From: Mesorhizobium sp. Root157
Lineage (GTDB): Bacteria > Pseudomonadota > Alphaproteobacteria > Rhizobiales > Rhizobiaceae
Reading direction: 5' to 3'
NCBI RefSeq assembly: GCF_001427385.1
Contig: NZ_LMGJ01000001.1
Location: 186,001-250,000, forward strand
DNA length: 64,000 nt
This document shows positions 8,004 through 17,600 of this stretch, one piece after another. The notes below the pieces were generated by a model. It ran no database searches. It was not told where the DNA came from and saw nothing but the letters and a program-made list of their open reading frames with translations. The position numbers and the translations under genes were made by a program. The stretch's first letter is position 1. The number at the start of each line of letters is the position of its first letter.

Positions 8004-9251
8004 ATGGCTGAACGCAAGGCAATGGGCAAAGGCCAGGCCAAGCTGGACATACTGGTGGCTGGCGCGGGCTACGCCGGCCTTGCCGCAGCGGTATCGCTGA
8101 AGCAGGCAAGACCAAGCCTGGCCGTTGCCGTGGTGGATGCAGCACCTGCAGGCGTGTGGCAGAAGGACGGTCGTGCCTCGGCAATCGCCGCCGCCGCCTG
8201 CCGCATGCTCGACCGGTTAGGCGTGTGGGACGACCTTGCCCCGGAAGCCCAGGCGATCACCGAAATGGTGATCACCGATTCGCGCACTGCCGACCCGGTG
8301 CGGCCGGTGTTCCTGACTTTCGACGGCGAAGTTGCTCCCGGCGAGCCCTTTGCTCACATGGTTGCCAACCGCGACCTCAACGGTGCGTTGCGCAAGCGCG
8401 CCGGCCAACTCGGCATCGACATCATCGAAGGCGTAGGGGTTCGCAACTTCGAGGCCGACGGCGGCGGCGTCACCATTCATCTTGCCGACGGGGCGACGCT
8501 GAGAGCGCGCCTGCTCGTTGCCGCCGATGGCGTCAAATCGAAGTTGCGCGACCTGGCAGGCATCAAGACCGTGCATTGGAGTTATGGGCAGTCGGGCATT
8601 GTCTGCACAGTTGCCCACGAGCGGCCGCACAACGGCCTCGCAGAGGAGCACTTTTTGCCCGCCGGTCCGTTTGCCACCTTGCCGCTGAAAGGCAATCGCT
8701 CATCGCTGGTCTGGGTCGAGCGCACCGAGGATGCCGACAAGCTGGTGAGCGGCGACGACCTCGTCTTCGAGGCGGAACTCGAACGCCGCTTCGGGCTGAA
8801 GCTCGGCGAGATCCGGGTCGAGGACAAGCCGCGCGCCTGGCCACTCGGCCTGACGCTGGCCCGGGCCTTCGTCGCACCGCGCATCGCGCTTGCCGGCGAT
8901 GCCGCTCACGGCATTCATCCGATTGCCGGCCAAGGCCTCAATCTCGGCTTCAAGGACGTCGCGGCACTGGCCGAGGTGATCGTCGAGGCCGACCGGCTCG
9001 GCCAGGACATCGGCGCGCTCGATGTGCTTGAGCGCTATCAGCAATGGCGGCGCTTCGACACCGTCCAGATGGGCGTGACCACCGACGTCCTCAACCGCCT
9101 GTTCTCGAACGACATTGCCCCAGTGCGCACGGTGCGCGACATCGGCCTCGGCATTGTCGAACGCCTGCCTCGCCTGAAGGAGTTCTTCATCCGCCAGGCC
9201 TCGGGCCTGTCCGGCGAAACCCCGCGGCTGTTGAAGGGCGAAGCCATCTGA
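8004..9251 (+). CDS. UbiH/UbiF-type FAD monooxygenase (ubiquinone biosynthesis hydroxylase)
   Basis: A 415-residue flavoprotein of the UbiH/UbiF/VisC/COQ6 family, which hydroxylates the ubiquinone ring using O2, NAD(P)H and FAD. The N-terminal dinucleotide fold is seen as ILVAGAGYAGLAAAVSL, and the second FAD motif as IALAGDAAHGIHPIAGQGLNLGFKD split by the usual Gly-Asp. Which ring position it acts on (UbiH, UbiF, UbiI or the alphaproteobacterial UbiL/UbiM types) cannot be decided from the sequence alone. The start at 8004 (MAERKAMG) was preferred to in-frame codons at 7935, which sit in the divergent promoter region. It is followed 47 bases later by the YbaK-type gene on the same strand. Confidence 0.88.
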   Translation: MAERKAMGKGQAKLDILVAGAGYAGLAAAVSLKQARPSLAVAVVDAAPAGVWQKDGRASAIAAAACRMLDRLGVWDDLAPEAQAITEMVITDSRTADPVRPVFLTFDGEVAPGEPFAHMVANRDLNGALRKRAGQLGIDIIEGVGVRNFEADGGGVTIHLADGATLRARLLVAADGVKSKLRDLAGIKTVHWSYGQSGIVCTVAHERPHNGLAEEHFLPAGPFATLPLKGNRSSLVWVERTEDADKLVSGDDLVFEAELERRFGLKLGEIRVEDKPRAWPLGLTLARAFVAPRIALAGDAAHGIHPIAGQGLNLGFKDVAALAEVIVEADRLGQDIGALDVLERYQQWRRFDTVQMGVTTDVLNRLFSNDIAPVRTVRDIGLGIVERLPRLKEFFIRQASGLSGETPRLLKGEAI

Positions 9252-9298
9252 GGGCAGCGCCCTTCCCCGAAGTTTTCATATCCAAGCAAGGTTCGTGC

Positions 9299-9757
9299 AT
9301 GTCTCTTTCATCCGTTCGCGCTTTTTTCGCCGCCCACGCTCCCGAGATTGAAGTCATCGTCACCGAAGAAAGCTCGGCGACCGTAGCACTCGCCGCCCAG
9401 GCCCATGGCGTCGAGCCGGCACAGATCGCCAAGACGATCTGCCTGCGCGCCGGCGACACGATCATGCTGGTTGTGGCGGGCGGCATGGCACGCATCGACA
9501 ACCGCAAGTTCCGCGACCGGTTCGGCGCCAAGGCCCGCATGTTGGATACGAACCAGGTCATGGAAGTGACGGGCCATCCGGTCGGTGGAGTGTGTCCGTT
9601 CGGCTTGCCTGCGCCGCTGCCTGTCTATTGCGATGCTTCGCTGCGTTCCTTCGACGAAGTGGTGCCTGCGGCAGGCGCCACCAACGCTGCGGTTCGGCTG
9701 GCACCCGAGCGGATGGCCGCACTCACCAATGCGCAGTGGGTGGACGTCTGCCAATAG
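9299..9757 (+). CDS. YbaK/ProX-type aminoacyl-tRNA deacylase
   Basis: A 152-residue single-domain editing protein of the YbaK/EbsC/ProX family, which hydrolyses mischarged tRNA, typically Cys- or Ala-tRNA(Pro). The family core is clear: EESSATVALAAQAHG, AQIAKTICLRAG with the conserved lysine, the DNRKFRDRFG segment, and the glycine-rich HPVGGVCPFGLP loop that forms the active-site pocket. The length fits the stand-alone family. It starts 47 bases after the hydroxylase gene and may share its transcript. The exact tRNA specificity is not visible, so no gene symbol is given. Confidence 0.87.
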   Translation: MSLSSVRAFFAAHAPEIEVIVTEESSATVALAAQAHGVEPAQIAKTICLRAGDTIMLVVAGGMARIDNRKFRDRFGAKARMLDTNQVMEVTGHPVGGVCPFGLPAPLPVYCDASLRSFDEVVPAAGATNAAVRLAPERMAALTNAQWVDVCQ

Positions 9758-9861
9758 CTGACCCAGTGCCCGTTGTTTGCCTTGCATCAACAACGACGTG
9801 CACTATCGTGGATATAGGCCGTACTGGCCGCTTTCGGCCACCGACAGATAAGGAGAATACC

Positions 9862-10287
9862 ATGGACCGTCACGCAAACGCCGTCTGGAAAGGCACCCTC
9901 AAGGAAGGTGCCGGCACCCTCGACATGCAAAGCGGCGTGTTCAGCAAGCAGCCTTATTCCTTCAAGGGCCGCTTCGAGGACGAAAGCGGCAAAACGGGTA
10001 CCAATCCCGAGGAATTGATCGCGGCTGCCCATGCCGGATGCTTCGCCATGCAGCTTTCCCACTTCCTGGCCGAGAACGGCACCACGGCCGAGAAGCTCGA
10101 TGCAACCGCAGTGGTCACGCTGGTGCCCGGCACCGGAATCACCGGCAGCGCGCTCACCGTCGTCGGCACGGTGCCCGGCATCGATGCCGCCAAGTTCAAG
10201 GAACTGGCCGAGAAGGCCAAGGCCGGCTGCCCGGTGTCGAAAGCGCTTGGCGCCATCAACGTGACGCTCGACGCCAAGCTGGCGTAA
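9862..10287 (+). CDS. OsmC family peroxiredoxin
   Basis: A 141-residue OsmC-type thiol peroxidase that reduces organic hydroperoxides. Both redox cysteines are present, in AAHAGCFAMQLSHFL and in KAGCPVSKALGA, together with the conserved TNPEELIAAAH. The start MDRHANAVWKGTLKEGAG matches OsmC, and an AGGAGA ribosome site is nine bases upstream of the ATG. The protein lies on its own between the YbaK gene and the convergent YceH gene. The active-site spacing fits OsmC rather than the Ohr subgroup, but the two are close. Confidence 0.92.
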   Translation: MDRHANAVWKGTLKEGAGTLDMQSGVFSKQPYSFKGRFEDESGKTGTNPEELIAAAHAGCFAMQLSHFLAENGTTAEKLDATAVVTLVPGTGITGSALTVVGTVPGIDAAKFKELAEKAKAGCPVSKALGAINVTLDAKLA

Positions 10288-10338
10288 ATTTCTGCACAGA
10301 CGCAGCGCTGCAAGAGGCGCTGCTTCTCACGTTTCGAT

Positions 10339-10986
10339 TTATGACTGTTCGGCAGTCAGGGCGTCGAGGCGCGCGCGCAGCGTTGCCACCTCTTCCTCGA
10401 GCGCCTCGACGCGCGCTTCAAGATCGGACGAAGCCGCGAACGAAGGTGTTCTGGTTGGCGTGGCGACTGCCGCAAGTTCGACCGGTCCGGCAAGAAGATG
10501 CGCGTAGCGGTCTTCGCGCTGGCCGGGACCACGACCTATTTCCTTCACCAGCGCGGGCCTGCGGCCAATCAGCATATCGAGTTCGCCGCGCAAATCGTCG
10601 GCCGATGCGAACCGCGCCATACGCTCGCTGCGCACAAACAGTTCGGGCACCGTCTGCGGACCGCGCAGCAACAAAAGGCCGACCAGCGCCGTCTGCGCCG
10701 TTGTCAACGAAAAGCGCTGCGCCATGGTGTGTTCGTAGCGCTCGACGCGAGAAGCGAAGGCCTGACGCACAAGTTCTTTCTGCTCGAGCAGCTTCAAGGC
10801 CCTATGCACCTCGACCGGTTCCAGCGCCATTACTGGGTCGCGCGCCGTCTTCTGGTTGGCGGCGGCATGGGCGGAGTTGAGCGACAGCGGATAGACATCC
10901 GGCGTCAACTCCTTCTTCTCGATCAAGCAGCCCAGAATGCGGGCTTCGACGGCGTTAAGAAGGGGAAGTTCAGACGTTTCGTTCAT
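10339..10986 (-). CDS. YceH family protein (DUF480)
   Basis: A 215-residue protein of the YceH/DUF480 family, which folds as two winged-helix domains and has no established biochemical role. The core begins LLNAVEARILGCLIEKKELTPD, then SLNSAHAAANQKTARDPV and a second winged helix around TAQTALVGLLLLRGPQT. The last ~30 residues form a predicted coiled coil (LEARVEALEEEVATLRARL). ATG at 10986 (MNETSELP) was taken; upstream in-frame codons lack family similarity. It ends convergently with the OsmC gene. DNA binding is plausible from the fold but unproven. Confidence 0.87.
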   Translation of the reverse strand: MNETSELPLLNAVEARILGCLIEKKELTPDVYPLSLNSAHAAANQKTARDPVMALEPVEVHRALKLLEQKELVRQAFASRVERYEHTMAQRFSLTTAQTALVGLLLLRGPQTVPELFVRSERMARFASADDLRGELDMLIGRRPALVKEIGRGPGQREDRYAHLLAGPVELAAVATPTRTPSFAASSDLEARVEALEEEVATLRARLDALTAEQS

Positions 10987-11094
10987 GCGCAATCCCCTAC
11001 ACGAAGGTCGCTGTCGACGGCAAGACATGCTGCACGCTGCTGGACAATCGCTTGAATTGGGTGTGTCCTGTTTCCAATGATGCAGGAGGGGACA

Positions 11095-11604
11095 ATGTTC
11101 TTCGGTGTATCAACGCTTCAAACATTCCATGTGCTTGTGAGCCTCGTCGCCATCGGAACCGGCGTCATCGTCCTATACGGACTTATGTCGTCGCAGAAGA
11201 TGAGCCTCCTTACCTTCATTTTTCTTGTGACGACATTGGCGACGACCCTCACCGGCTTTCTGTTTCCGCTCAACGGCTTCACACCGGCAGTCAGCGTCGG
11301 GATAATCTCGATTTTCGTGCTGATCGCTGTCTTCTATGCACGATATGGCCGGCGCATGACCGGGCGCTGGCGCGGCGTATACGTTGTCACAGCCGTGCTC
11401 TCGCTCTACTTCAACGTATTCGTGCTCGTTGCGCAGATGTTCCAGAAAGTGCCCGCCTTGAAGGCGCTGGCGCCAAACGGGTCAGAGCCGCCTTTCCTGG
11501 CGGTTCAGGCAATGCTGCTGCTGTTGTTTCTGGTTGCCGGCTATCGGGCCTACCGCCTGTTTCGTCCGGACCGTCCTGCCGCTGCGGCGGCCCGGACGGC
11601 TTAA
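11095..11604 (+). CDS. Four-helix integral membrane protein of unknown function
   Basis: A 169-residue protein with four evident transmembrane helices (about residues 7-30, 38-58, 66-86 and 140-158), a charged loop RYGRRMTGRWRG, and an arginine-rich cytoplasmic tail. The AGGAGG-type ribosome site at 11083-11089 fixes the ATG at 11095. It is divergent from yceH and convergent with sdhB. Similar small membrane proteins occur in rhizobia without a known function, and no catalytic or binding residues can be pointed to. Confidence 0.75.
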   Translation: MFFGVSTLQTFHVLVSLVAIGTGVIVLYGLMSSQKMSLLTFIFLVTTLATTLTGFLFPLNGFTPAVSVGIISIFVLIAVFYARYGRRMTGRWRGVYVVTAVLSLYFNVFVLVAQMFQKVPALKALAPNGSEPPFLAVQAMLLLLFLVAGYRAYRLFRPDRPAAAAARTA

Positions 11605-11688
11605 GCTCGACCGGCGATCAGGCCCGCCGCTCGATCATCATCGCCTGCCGCGTTGCCGCAGGCGCGCAAGCAAAAAGAGCGATCGCCG

Positions 11689-12468
11689 TCAGACCCGCCG
11701 CTCGACCATCATCTTCTTGATCTCGGCGATCGCCTTGGCCGGATTGAGGCCCTTGGGGCAGGTCTGCGCGCAGTTCATGATGGTGTGGCAACGATAGAGC
11801 CGGAACGGGTCTTCAAGATTGTCCAGCCGCTCGCCCTTGGCCTCGTCCCTGGAGTCGATCAGCCAGCGATAGGCTTGCAGCAGCGTTGCCGGGCCGAGAT
11901 AGCGGTCGCCGTTCCACCAGTAGCTCGGGCAGGAGGTCGAGCAGCAGGCGCACAGGATGCACTCGTAGAGGCCGTCAAGCTTTTCGCGGTCCTCGTGGCT
12001 CTGCAGCCATTCCTTGGCGGGTTCCGGCGAAACCGTATGCAGCCAAGGCTCGATCGAGGCGTGCTGGGCGTAGAAATTGGTGAGGTCGGGCACCAGGTCC
12101 TTGACCACCTGCATATGCGGCAGCGGGTAGATCTTGATCGCACCGGAAATCTCGTCGCAGCCCTTGGTGCAGGCAAGTGTATTCGAGCCGTCGATGTTCA
12201 TGGCGCAGGAACCGCAAATGCCCTCGCGGCAGGAGCGGCGTAGCGTCAGCGTCGGATCGATCTTGTTCTTGATGTACAAGAGCGCATCCAGGACCATCGG
12301 CCCGCAATCGTCCATGTCGACGAAATAGGTGTCGATGCTCGGGTTTTCCTCGTCATCCGGCGACCAGCGGTAGATGCGGTATTCGCGCAGATTGGTGGCA
12401 CCCTCGGGCTTCGGCCAGGTCTTGCCCTGCTTGATCTGCGAGTTCTTGGGGAGTGCGAGTTCGACCAT
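11689..12468 (-). CDS. sdhB: Succinate dehydrogenase iron-sulfur subunit (SdhB)
   Basis: A 259-residue subunit of respiratory complex II that carries electrons from the flavin of SdhA to ubiquinone. All three cluster motifs are intact: the [2Fe-2S] set [12 protein letters not shown] with a later TLAC, the [4Fe-4S] set [11 protein letters not shown], and the [3Fe-4S] set [14 protein letters not shown]. Length is standard. It is the last gene of sdhCDAB, 12 bases after sdhA. Confidence 0.97.
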   Translation of the reverse strand: MVELALPKNSQIKQGKTWPKPEGATNLREYRIYRWSPDDEENPSIDTYFVDMDDCGPMVLDALLYIKNKIDPTLTLRRSCREGICGSCAMNIDGSNTLACTKGCDEISGAIKIYPLPHMQVVKDLVPDLTNFYAQHASIEPWLHTVSPEPAKEWLQSHEDREKLDGLYECILCACCSTSCPSYWWNGDRYLGPATLLQAYRWLIDSRDEAKGERLDNLEDPFRLYRCHTIMNCAQTCPKGLNPAKAIAEIKKMMVERRV

Positions 12469-12480
12469 GGATTGCGATCC

Positions 12481-14319
12481 TCAATACACCCGCGCCTTGG
12501 GCGCGATCTTGGCGAGGCTGATGCCGCCGTCTTCTTCCTTCAGCAGCGGTTCAGTGTGAACCGGGCGATAGCTGAGCGAGACTTTACCGTCCTCGCTCAG
12601 GTGCGCCAGCGTATGCTTGCGCCAGTTGGCGTCGTCGCGGTCGGCAAAGTCCTCGCGCGCATGCGCGCCGCGGCTTTCCTTGCGGGCTTCCGCGCCATAG
12701 ACGGTGGTGATGGCGTTGGCCATCAGGTTTTCCAGTTCCAGCGTCTCGACGAGGTCCGAGTTCCAGATCATCGAGCGGTCATAGACCTTGATGTCCTTCA
12801 ACTCGCCCCAGATCTGCGAAATCCGCTTGCAGCCGTTCTCCAGCGATTCCTGGGTGCGGAACACGGCGGCGTCTTCCTGCATGGCGCGCTGCATCCGCTC
12901 GCGGATGACGGCGGTCGGCGTCTTGCCGTTGGCGTGGCGCAGGCGGTCGAAGCGGTCCATGATCTTGTCGGCCGCCGCCAGGTTGAGGGAAGGTACTGCC
13001 GAAGCGCGGTCCACCACTTCGCCCGCGCGAATCGCAGCGGCGCGACCGAAGACGACGAGGTCGATCAGCGAGTTGGAACCAAGCCGGTTGGCACCGTGCA
13101 CCGAGGCGCAGCCGGCCTCGCCGACGGCCATGAGGCCGGGCGACACCCGGTCCGGGTCCGCCTTGGTCGGGTTCAGCACTTCGCCCCAATAGTTGGTCGG
13201 CACGCCGCCCATATTGTAGTGGACCGTCGGCAGCACGGGGATCGGCTCCTTGGTCAGGTCGACGCCGGCGAAAATGCGCGCCGATTCCGAAATGCCGGGC
13301 AGCCGTTCATGCAGCACGGCCGGGTCGAGATGGTCGAGATGCAGGAAGATGTGGTCCTTGTTCTTGCCGACGCCGCGACCTTCGCGGATTTCCAGCGTCA
13401 TGCAACGCGAAACCACGTCGCGCGAGGCCAGATCCTTGGCGGACGGCGCATAGCGCTCCATGAAGCGCTCGCCCTCGGAGTTGACGAGATAGCCGCCTTC
13501 GCCGCGCGCGCCCTCGGTGATCAGGCAGCCGGCGCCATAGATGCCGGTCGGGTGGAACTGCACGAATTCCATGTCCTGGAGCGGGAGACCCGCTCTAGCT
13601 GCCATGCCGCCGCCGTCGCCGGTGCAGGTATGGGCCGAGGTGGCGGAGAAGAAGGCGCGGCCATAGCCGCCCGTCGCCAAGACGACCATCTTGGCCGAGA
13701 AGCGATGGATGGTGCCGTCGTCGAGGTTCCAGGCGACGACGCCGGTGCAGGTGCCGTCGTCTTCCATGATCAGGTCGAGCGCGAAATACTCGATGAAGAA
13801 TTGCGCCTTGTGCTTCAGCGACTGGCCGTAAAGCGTGTGCAGGATGGCATGGCCGGTGCGGTCGGCGGCAGCGCAGGTGCGCTGCACGGGCGGGCCGTCG
13901 CCATAGTTCATCATGTGGCCGCCGAACGGGCGCTGGTAGATCTTGCCTTCCTCGGTGCGCGAGAAGGGGACGCCGTAATGTTCGAGTTCATAGACGGCGG
14001 CCGGCGCCTGGCGCACCAGATATTCCATCGCGTCCATGTCGCCCAGCCAGTCCGACCCCTTGACGGTGTCGTACATGTGCCATTGCCAGCTGTCCGGCCC
14101 CATGTTGGACAGCGAGGCGGCGATCCCGCCCTGGGCTGCCACCGTGTGCGACCGCGTTGGGAAAACCTTGGTGATGCAGGCGGTCTTCAGCCCCTGTTCG
14201 GCCATGCCGAGCGTGGCGCGAAGCCCCGCGCCACCCGCGCCGACGACGACGACGTCAAACTTGTGATCGACATAGGTATAGGCGGAAGCGCCGCCCGCGT
14301 TCTTTGCGTCCTTGGCCAA
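12481..14319 (-). CDS. sdhA: Succinate dehydrogenase flavoprotein subunit (SdhA)
   Basis: A 612-residue flavoprotein that oxidises succinate to fumarate. The FAD fold [16 protein letters not shown] and the histidine that binds FAD covalently (His58 in [10 protein letters not shown]) are present, as are the substrate-site segments [18 protein letters not shown] and an arginine in ASRDVVSR. The start is a TTG at 14319 with GGAGG seven bases upstream; no upstream in-frame ATG is possible because the preceding sdhD stop intervenes and the reading begins just after it. This rare start may tune the subunit ratio. It lies three bases after sdhD. Confidence 0.97.
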   Translation of the reverse strand: MAKDAKNAGGASAYTYVDHKFDVVVVGAGGAGLRATLGMAEQGLKTACITKVFPTRSHTVAAQGGIAASLSNMGPDSWQWHMYDTVKGSDWLGDMDAMEYLVRQAPAAVYELEHYGVPFSRTEEGKIYQRPFGGHMMNYGDGPPVQRTCAAADRTGHAILHTLYGQSLKHKAQFFIEYFALDLIMEDDGTCTGVVAWNLDDGTIHRFSAKMVVLATGGYGRAFFSATSAHTCTGDGGGMAARAGLPLQDMEFVQFHPTGIYGAGCLITEGARGEGGYLVNSEGERFMERYAPSAKDLASRDVVSRCMTLEIREGRGVGKNKDHIFLHLDHLDPAVLHERLPGISESARIFAGVDLTKEPIPVLPTVHYNMGGVPTNYWGEVLNPTKADPDRVSPGLMAVGEAGCASVHGANRLGSNSLIDLVVFGRAAAIRAGEVVDRASAVPSLNLAAADKIMDRFDRLRHANGKTPTAVIRERMQRAMQEDAAVFRTQESLENGCKRISQIWGELKDIKVYDRSMIWNSDLVETLELENLMANAITTVYGAEARKESRGAHAREDFADRDDANWRKHTLAHLSEDGKVSLSYRPVHTEPLLKEEDGGISLAKIAPKARVY

Positions 14320-14322
14320 GGC

Positions 14323-14718
14323 TCAGCCTCCGAATGACAGCTTGGCGAGGGCGAAGATCGAGGCTACGCCGACCGCTATGGTGAAGAAAGTATTGAGCAT
14401 GAGCAGCGCCAGCTTGCAGCCCTCGCCGTGGACGTAGTCCTCTATAACGACCTGCATGCCGAGCCGCATGTGGATCAGCCCCGAGACGATCATGACCATG
14501 AGGATCAACGCTACCGCCGGGTGGCTGATGGCTGCGCGGACCTCGTCATAGCTTGCGCCGTTCATGCAGACGAGGAAGCCGACGAAGAACAGGGTCAGCG
14601 GAACGAGGGCAACGGCTGTCAGGCGTTGCCGCCAGAAGTGAAGGGTGCCTTCACGGGCGGAACCGAGGCCTCGCACCTTGGCCATTGGGGTGCGCATGTC
14701 GATATTGTTGCCGCTCAT
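14323..14718 (-). CDS. sdhD: Succinate dehydrogenase membrane anchor subunit (SdhD)
   Basis: A 131-residue membrane anchor with three transmembrane helices, which together with SdhC forms the ubiquinone and haem b site of complex II. Family words: [20 protein letters not shown] and the haem-ligand region [20 protein letters not shown]. The ATG at 14718 is one base after the sdhC stop, so translation is coupled. A second ATG at 14697 ([10 protein letters not shown]) is possible and would drop seven residues. Confidence 0.94.
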   Translation of the reverse strand: MSGNNIDMRTPMAKVRGLGSAREGTLHFWRQRLTAVALVPLTLFFVGFLVCMNGASYDEVRAAISHPAVALILMVMIVSGLIHMRLGMQVVIEDYVHGEGCKLALLMLNTFFTIAVGVASIFALAKLSFGG

Positions 14719-14719
14719 G

Positions 14720-15136
14720 TCAGGCCCCCCGGACGTAGTAGCCGACCACCCAGATCGCCAGCGTCAGCACGGCGGAGCCGACCAGCGATGCCCAAGCGAT
14801 CTTCGAGGCCGTGTGCTTTTCCAGGCCGGCGCCCGCATCCCAGACGAAATGGCGCACGCCGCCCAGCAGGTGGAGCATAAGCGCCCACGTATAACCAAGC
14901 AGCACGAGACGACCGAACCATGATCCGAAAATGCCGTTGACGAAATCGAAGTAGGATTGCGGCCCCGCAGCGGCGATCAGCCACCAGGCGACCAGCAACG
15001 TACCGACATAGAGCGCTGCACCGGTGATGCGATGCAGGATCGACGTCGTCATAGTGATCGGCGGCCGATAGATGGACAGATGCGGCGAAAGCGGGCGTGG
15101 CTTCGCCGGCGCGCGGGTGGCTTGTGATTGGCTCAT
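14720..15136 (-). CDS. sdhC: Succinate dehydrogenase cytochrome b556 subunit (SdhC)
   Basis: A 138-residue first gene of the sdhCDAB operon, with three transmembrane helices. The SdhC signature [20 protein letters not shown] is present, then SILHRITG, and the haem-ligand histidine lies in [17 protein letters not shown] at 15136 ([10 protein letters not shown]) was chosen; an in-frame start at 15154 adds six residues. The 222-bp leader upstream contains a 17-bp palindrome that may be an iron-linked operator. Confidence 0.95.
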   Translation of the reverse strand: MSQSQATRAPAKPRPLSPHLSIYRPPITMTTSILHRITGAALYVGTLLVAWWLIAAAGPQSYFDFVNGIFGSWFGRLVLLGYTWALMLHLLGGVRHFVWDAGAGLEKHTASKIAWASLVGSAVLTLAIWVVGYYVRGA

Positions 15137-15266
15137 GGCTCCCCCGTTCGGCACCCTGTGCTGCAGTGCAAATGCGCCACCGCAGTTTCAGATGCGACTT
15201 TGGATGGCCGGTTTCTAGAACTCTTTTTGCACCGCGTCAAAGTCAGAAAACCGTTTCCGATTCATA

Positions 15267-15283
15267 ATTTAGTCTGACTAAAT
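15267..15283 (-). promoter_or_regulatory. 17-bp palindrome in the sdh leader
   Basis: ATTTAGTC-T-GACTAAAT, perfect 8-bp arms around one base, 131-147 bases upstream of sdhC. The TTTAG..CTAAA frame recalls the iron-control (ICE/Irr) boxes of rhizobia, though the centre differs from the form I remember. A second short palindrome, TTCTAGAA, is at 15213-15220. Confidence 0.5.
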
Positions 15284-15358
15284 CGCTTGTCGGCGCTTCA
15301 AACGATTGAAGGACAGAATTATATTCGTAGGATAACTTCTTAACTGGGGAGAATTCCC

Positions 15359-15751
15359 TTATCGCATGCAGGTCAATGGCGTCTGGCCGGCCTTGACCAC
15401 CAGCGCCTCGCGTCCATCGAGAACGATCGCGTCGTGCGCCTGACCGTACCGGCTGCGCTGGTTGGAGGGCGAGGCCTGCAGTTCCTCGGCAACACCATCC
15501 GGCCCCAGAATGCGCACCGAAGCACCGAGATTCTGGATGGTCATCATGCCCCCGTCGGCACAGTTGTAGGTCGCCGTGCCAGGTTGCGAGACTTCCTCTT
15601 CCGTAACGATCGCCACCGCCTGCGAACCGTCCGCAGAAACAGCCTTAAGGGATTTGTCCGTTGCCTTGGCTCCCGGATCGGAAACGCACGCCGAACAGAC
15701 AATGATTGGCAACAGCGTGATCGCCACCCGTGCCGCTAGGCATAACGCCAT
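15359..15751 (-). CDS. MliC-like lysozyme-inhibitor lipoprotein
   Basis: A 130-residue protein with an N-terminal signal (AARVAITLLPIIVCSAC) whose cysteine may be lipidated, though the lipobox is atypical. From about residue 60 it matches the outline of the MliC/PliC fold, periplasmic inhibitors of C-type lysozyme: YNCADGGMMTI, a beta strand ASVRILG, then an inhibitor-loop-like SNQRSRYGQ, AIVLDGREALV and a final cysteine (TPLTC) that would bridge to the first. The conserved Ser and Tyr of the inhibitor loop appear retained. It is a stand-alone gene. The call rests on spacing of these few residues, so confidence is moderate. Confidence 0.6.
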   Translation of the reverse strand: MALCLAARVAITLLPIIVCSACVSDPGAKATDKSLKAVSADGSQAVAIVTEEEVSQPGTATYNCADGGMMTIQNLGASVRILGPDGVAEELQASPSNQRSRYGQAHDAIVLDGREALVVKAGQTPLTCMR

Positions 15752-15958
15752 GCAATATCCTCCAGAAGCGCGAACTTACCCGCGTGGGGTCCTGGCGATC
15801 AAGGGGGCCTGGCGATCTACCCCAAGCTTTGCCATGGATGCCGGCCATTAACCATTTTTGCGAAAGCCGCGCCGCTGCCTGGCCAGTCTCTTAACAATGG
15901 TTAAGAAATCGTTAATCTCCTGATTCGAGGAGGCTTGCCTCTAACACGGAGCAGCAGC

Positions 15959-16315
15959 ATGCGTTTGAGCTTTGGCCTATCCAGCCTCGCGGTGACAACG
16001 TTGCTTGCCGTCGGCTATTCCTCGCCGGCGGACGCTTGGTCACGCCATCATGACCATGTCTATGCCGATTCGTTCGGCAACCTCGTCATCGACAGCGCCG
16101 CTGGTTATAAGCGCATCCTTGTCGGCGAAGGCCATATGGCCAGGAAGTTGGCCAATTACACGGCGACCGGCGAACCGGGGGTGATCCATTTCAATGAACA
16201 CATCCGTGCCGGAGCAGCGCAGGATTGCTATCGCCCGCCTGTGTTGGTGAAGGGGCGCAGCTACATGTATGGCCTCTCGGACGGCGAGATGCCGCAGCTT
16301 AGCCCTTGCCGTTGA
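15959..16315 (+). CDS. Secreted hypothetical protein
   Basis: A 118-residue protein with a clear signal peptide (MRLSFGLSSLAVTTLLAVGY, cleavage near ADA-WS). The mature part is His-rich at its start (WSRHHDHVYADS) and has two cysteines (QDCYRPP and LSPCR) that could form a disulfide. The ATG at 15959 was chosen because the signal peptide begins there; a TTG at 15935 would put eight odd residues before it. Its 3' end overlaps the convergent cyclase gene by 17 bases. No family recognised. Confidence 0.7.
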   Translation: MRLSFGLSSLAVTTLLAVGYSSPADAWSRHHDHVYADSFGNLVIDSAAGYKRILVGEGHMARKLANYTATGEPGVIHFNEHIRAGAAQDCYRPPVLVKGRSYMYGLSDGEMPQLSPCR

Positions 16316-17519
16316 AATTCCAGCCGGGCGGCTCGGCGGGCGGCTGGACGAGACTGAGCGGACCGCCTGAAACTCTAACCTGATCGCGCCCGGCTTTCTT
16401 GGCGCCATAGAGCGCCTCGTCGGCCCGCCGCATCAGATCGGCGAGGCCTTCTTCCAACTGGAGTTCAGCGGCGCCAAAGCTTGCCGTACAGCGATGGGTC
16501 TTCGGCAGCCCCTCAATGGGCAAGGCGCTGAAGGCGCTGCGTATGCCCTCCGCGAACAGTCGTGCCGACGTCAGGTTGGTGCCCGGCAAAAGGATGGCGA
16601 ATTCTTCGCCGCCGATGCGGCCGACAATGTGGTGATGCGTGACGGTGCCGCGCAGGAACCCGGCAAAGGCCTCGATGACGCGATCGCCCGATGCATGGCC
16701 GAAACTGTCGTTTATCGTCTTGAAGTGATCGAGATCCGCCAGCACCAACGACACCGGAATCCCCTGCTTCCTGGCCGTTCGAAGCGCCAGGCCGGCATGT
16801 GCCTGGAAACCACCGCGATTGAGCAGCCGAGACAAAGCGTCCGCCTCGGACTTGAAAGTCGCTTCCGCAAGTGCGTCGCGCACCAGGATGCCCAGCATCA
16901 GCAACGCGATGGCCAGGGTGAAGATCGTACCCATCGTTTGCGACACCATCGCATAGCTGCTTTGCAGGTAGCTTTGCGGGTTCGCGCCCCAGCCGCCGAG
17001 CGCATGCGCAAGGAAGGGCTTGCTGGCGAATTGCAGGACGCTCAAGGCCAGAACGACCATCAGCAGCCGGTCGAGCGCGCCTGGGCGCTTTTTCGACGAC
17101 CACACGATGGCGAGCGCCACGGCTTGCATGGCGGCATAGGGAAGCTGGTAAGCCATCATGCGCGTCAGCGCTTGGCGCGGCTGGTCCTGCACCAGATAGA
17201 CGACAAAGGTTGCCGCCGCGAGAAAGAACAGCATCAATTGCCAGTGCTGCCGCAAATTGTAGTTGTGCGCCAGTCCGACATTGAAGGCGATGGTCGCGGC
17301 AAGAAAGACGGCGAACGCGACAGTGACCGGCAGGTGAGCGTCGCGGAATACCGGTATGCTGAACTCGATGAGCAAATAGCCGATGCCGAGCATATAGCTG
17401 AACGCCAGCCAGTGCGCCGCGGTACGCCGCGCGCCGCCGGCTGCCAGAACCATGAAGGAGGCAGCGAGAAGCGCGGCCACGAAGACGTTGATGGCCAGAA
17501 TGAAGTTTGCGCTCGTCAT
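16299..17519 (-). CDS. Membrane-bound diguanylate cyclase (GGDEF)
   Basis: A 406-residue enzyme expected to make cyclic di-GMP from two GTP. About six transmembrane helices fill residues 1-215, followed by a GGDEF domain (LSRLLNRGGF, VLADLDHFKTINDSFGHASG, then GRIGGEEFAILLPGT with the active-site loop at 303-307). The inhibitory I-site RxxD, which should be at about 294-297, reads THHH, so product inhibition is probably lost. No sensor domain other than the membrane part is recognised. A second cyclase of the same build lies 81 bases upstream on the same strand. Confidence 0.9.
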   Translation of the reverse strand: MTSANFILAINVFVAALLAASFMVLAAGGARRTAAHWLAFSYMLGIGYLLIEFSIPVFRDAHLPVTVAFAVFLAATIAFNVGLAHNYNLRQHWQLMLFFLAAATFVVYLVQDQPRQALTRMMAYQLPYAAMQAVALAIVWSSKKRPGALDRLLMVVLALSVLQFASKPFLAHALGGWGANPQSYLQSSYAMVSQTMGTIFTLAIALLMLGILVRDALAEATFKSEADALSRLLNRGGFQAHAGLALRTARKQGIPVSLVLADLDHFKTINDSFGHASGDRVIEAFAGFLRGTVTHHHIVGRIGGEEFAILLPGTNLTSARLFAEGIRSAFSALPIEGLPKTHRCTASFGAAELQLEEGLADLMRRADEALYGAKKAGRDQVRVSGGPLSLVQPPAEPPGWNFNGKG

Positions 17520-17600
17520 CTCGTTCTCATGCGTCGGTCGTCAACAAAAACATCGACGCACCAAGAACACGTTAACGCCGGCACTTTTCGGCGCTGTCAA

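Noticed and set aside
12472..14337. Plus-strand open frame of about 620 codons
   Set aside because: It is antisense to sdhA, whose cluster and FAD motifs are complete; the frame is open only because of GC bias in the third codon position.
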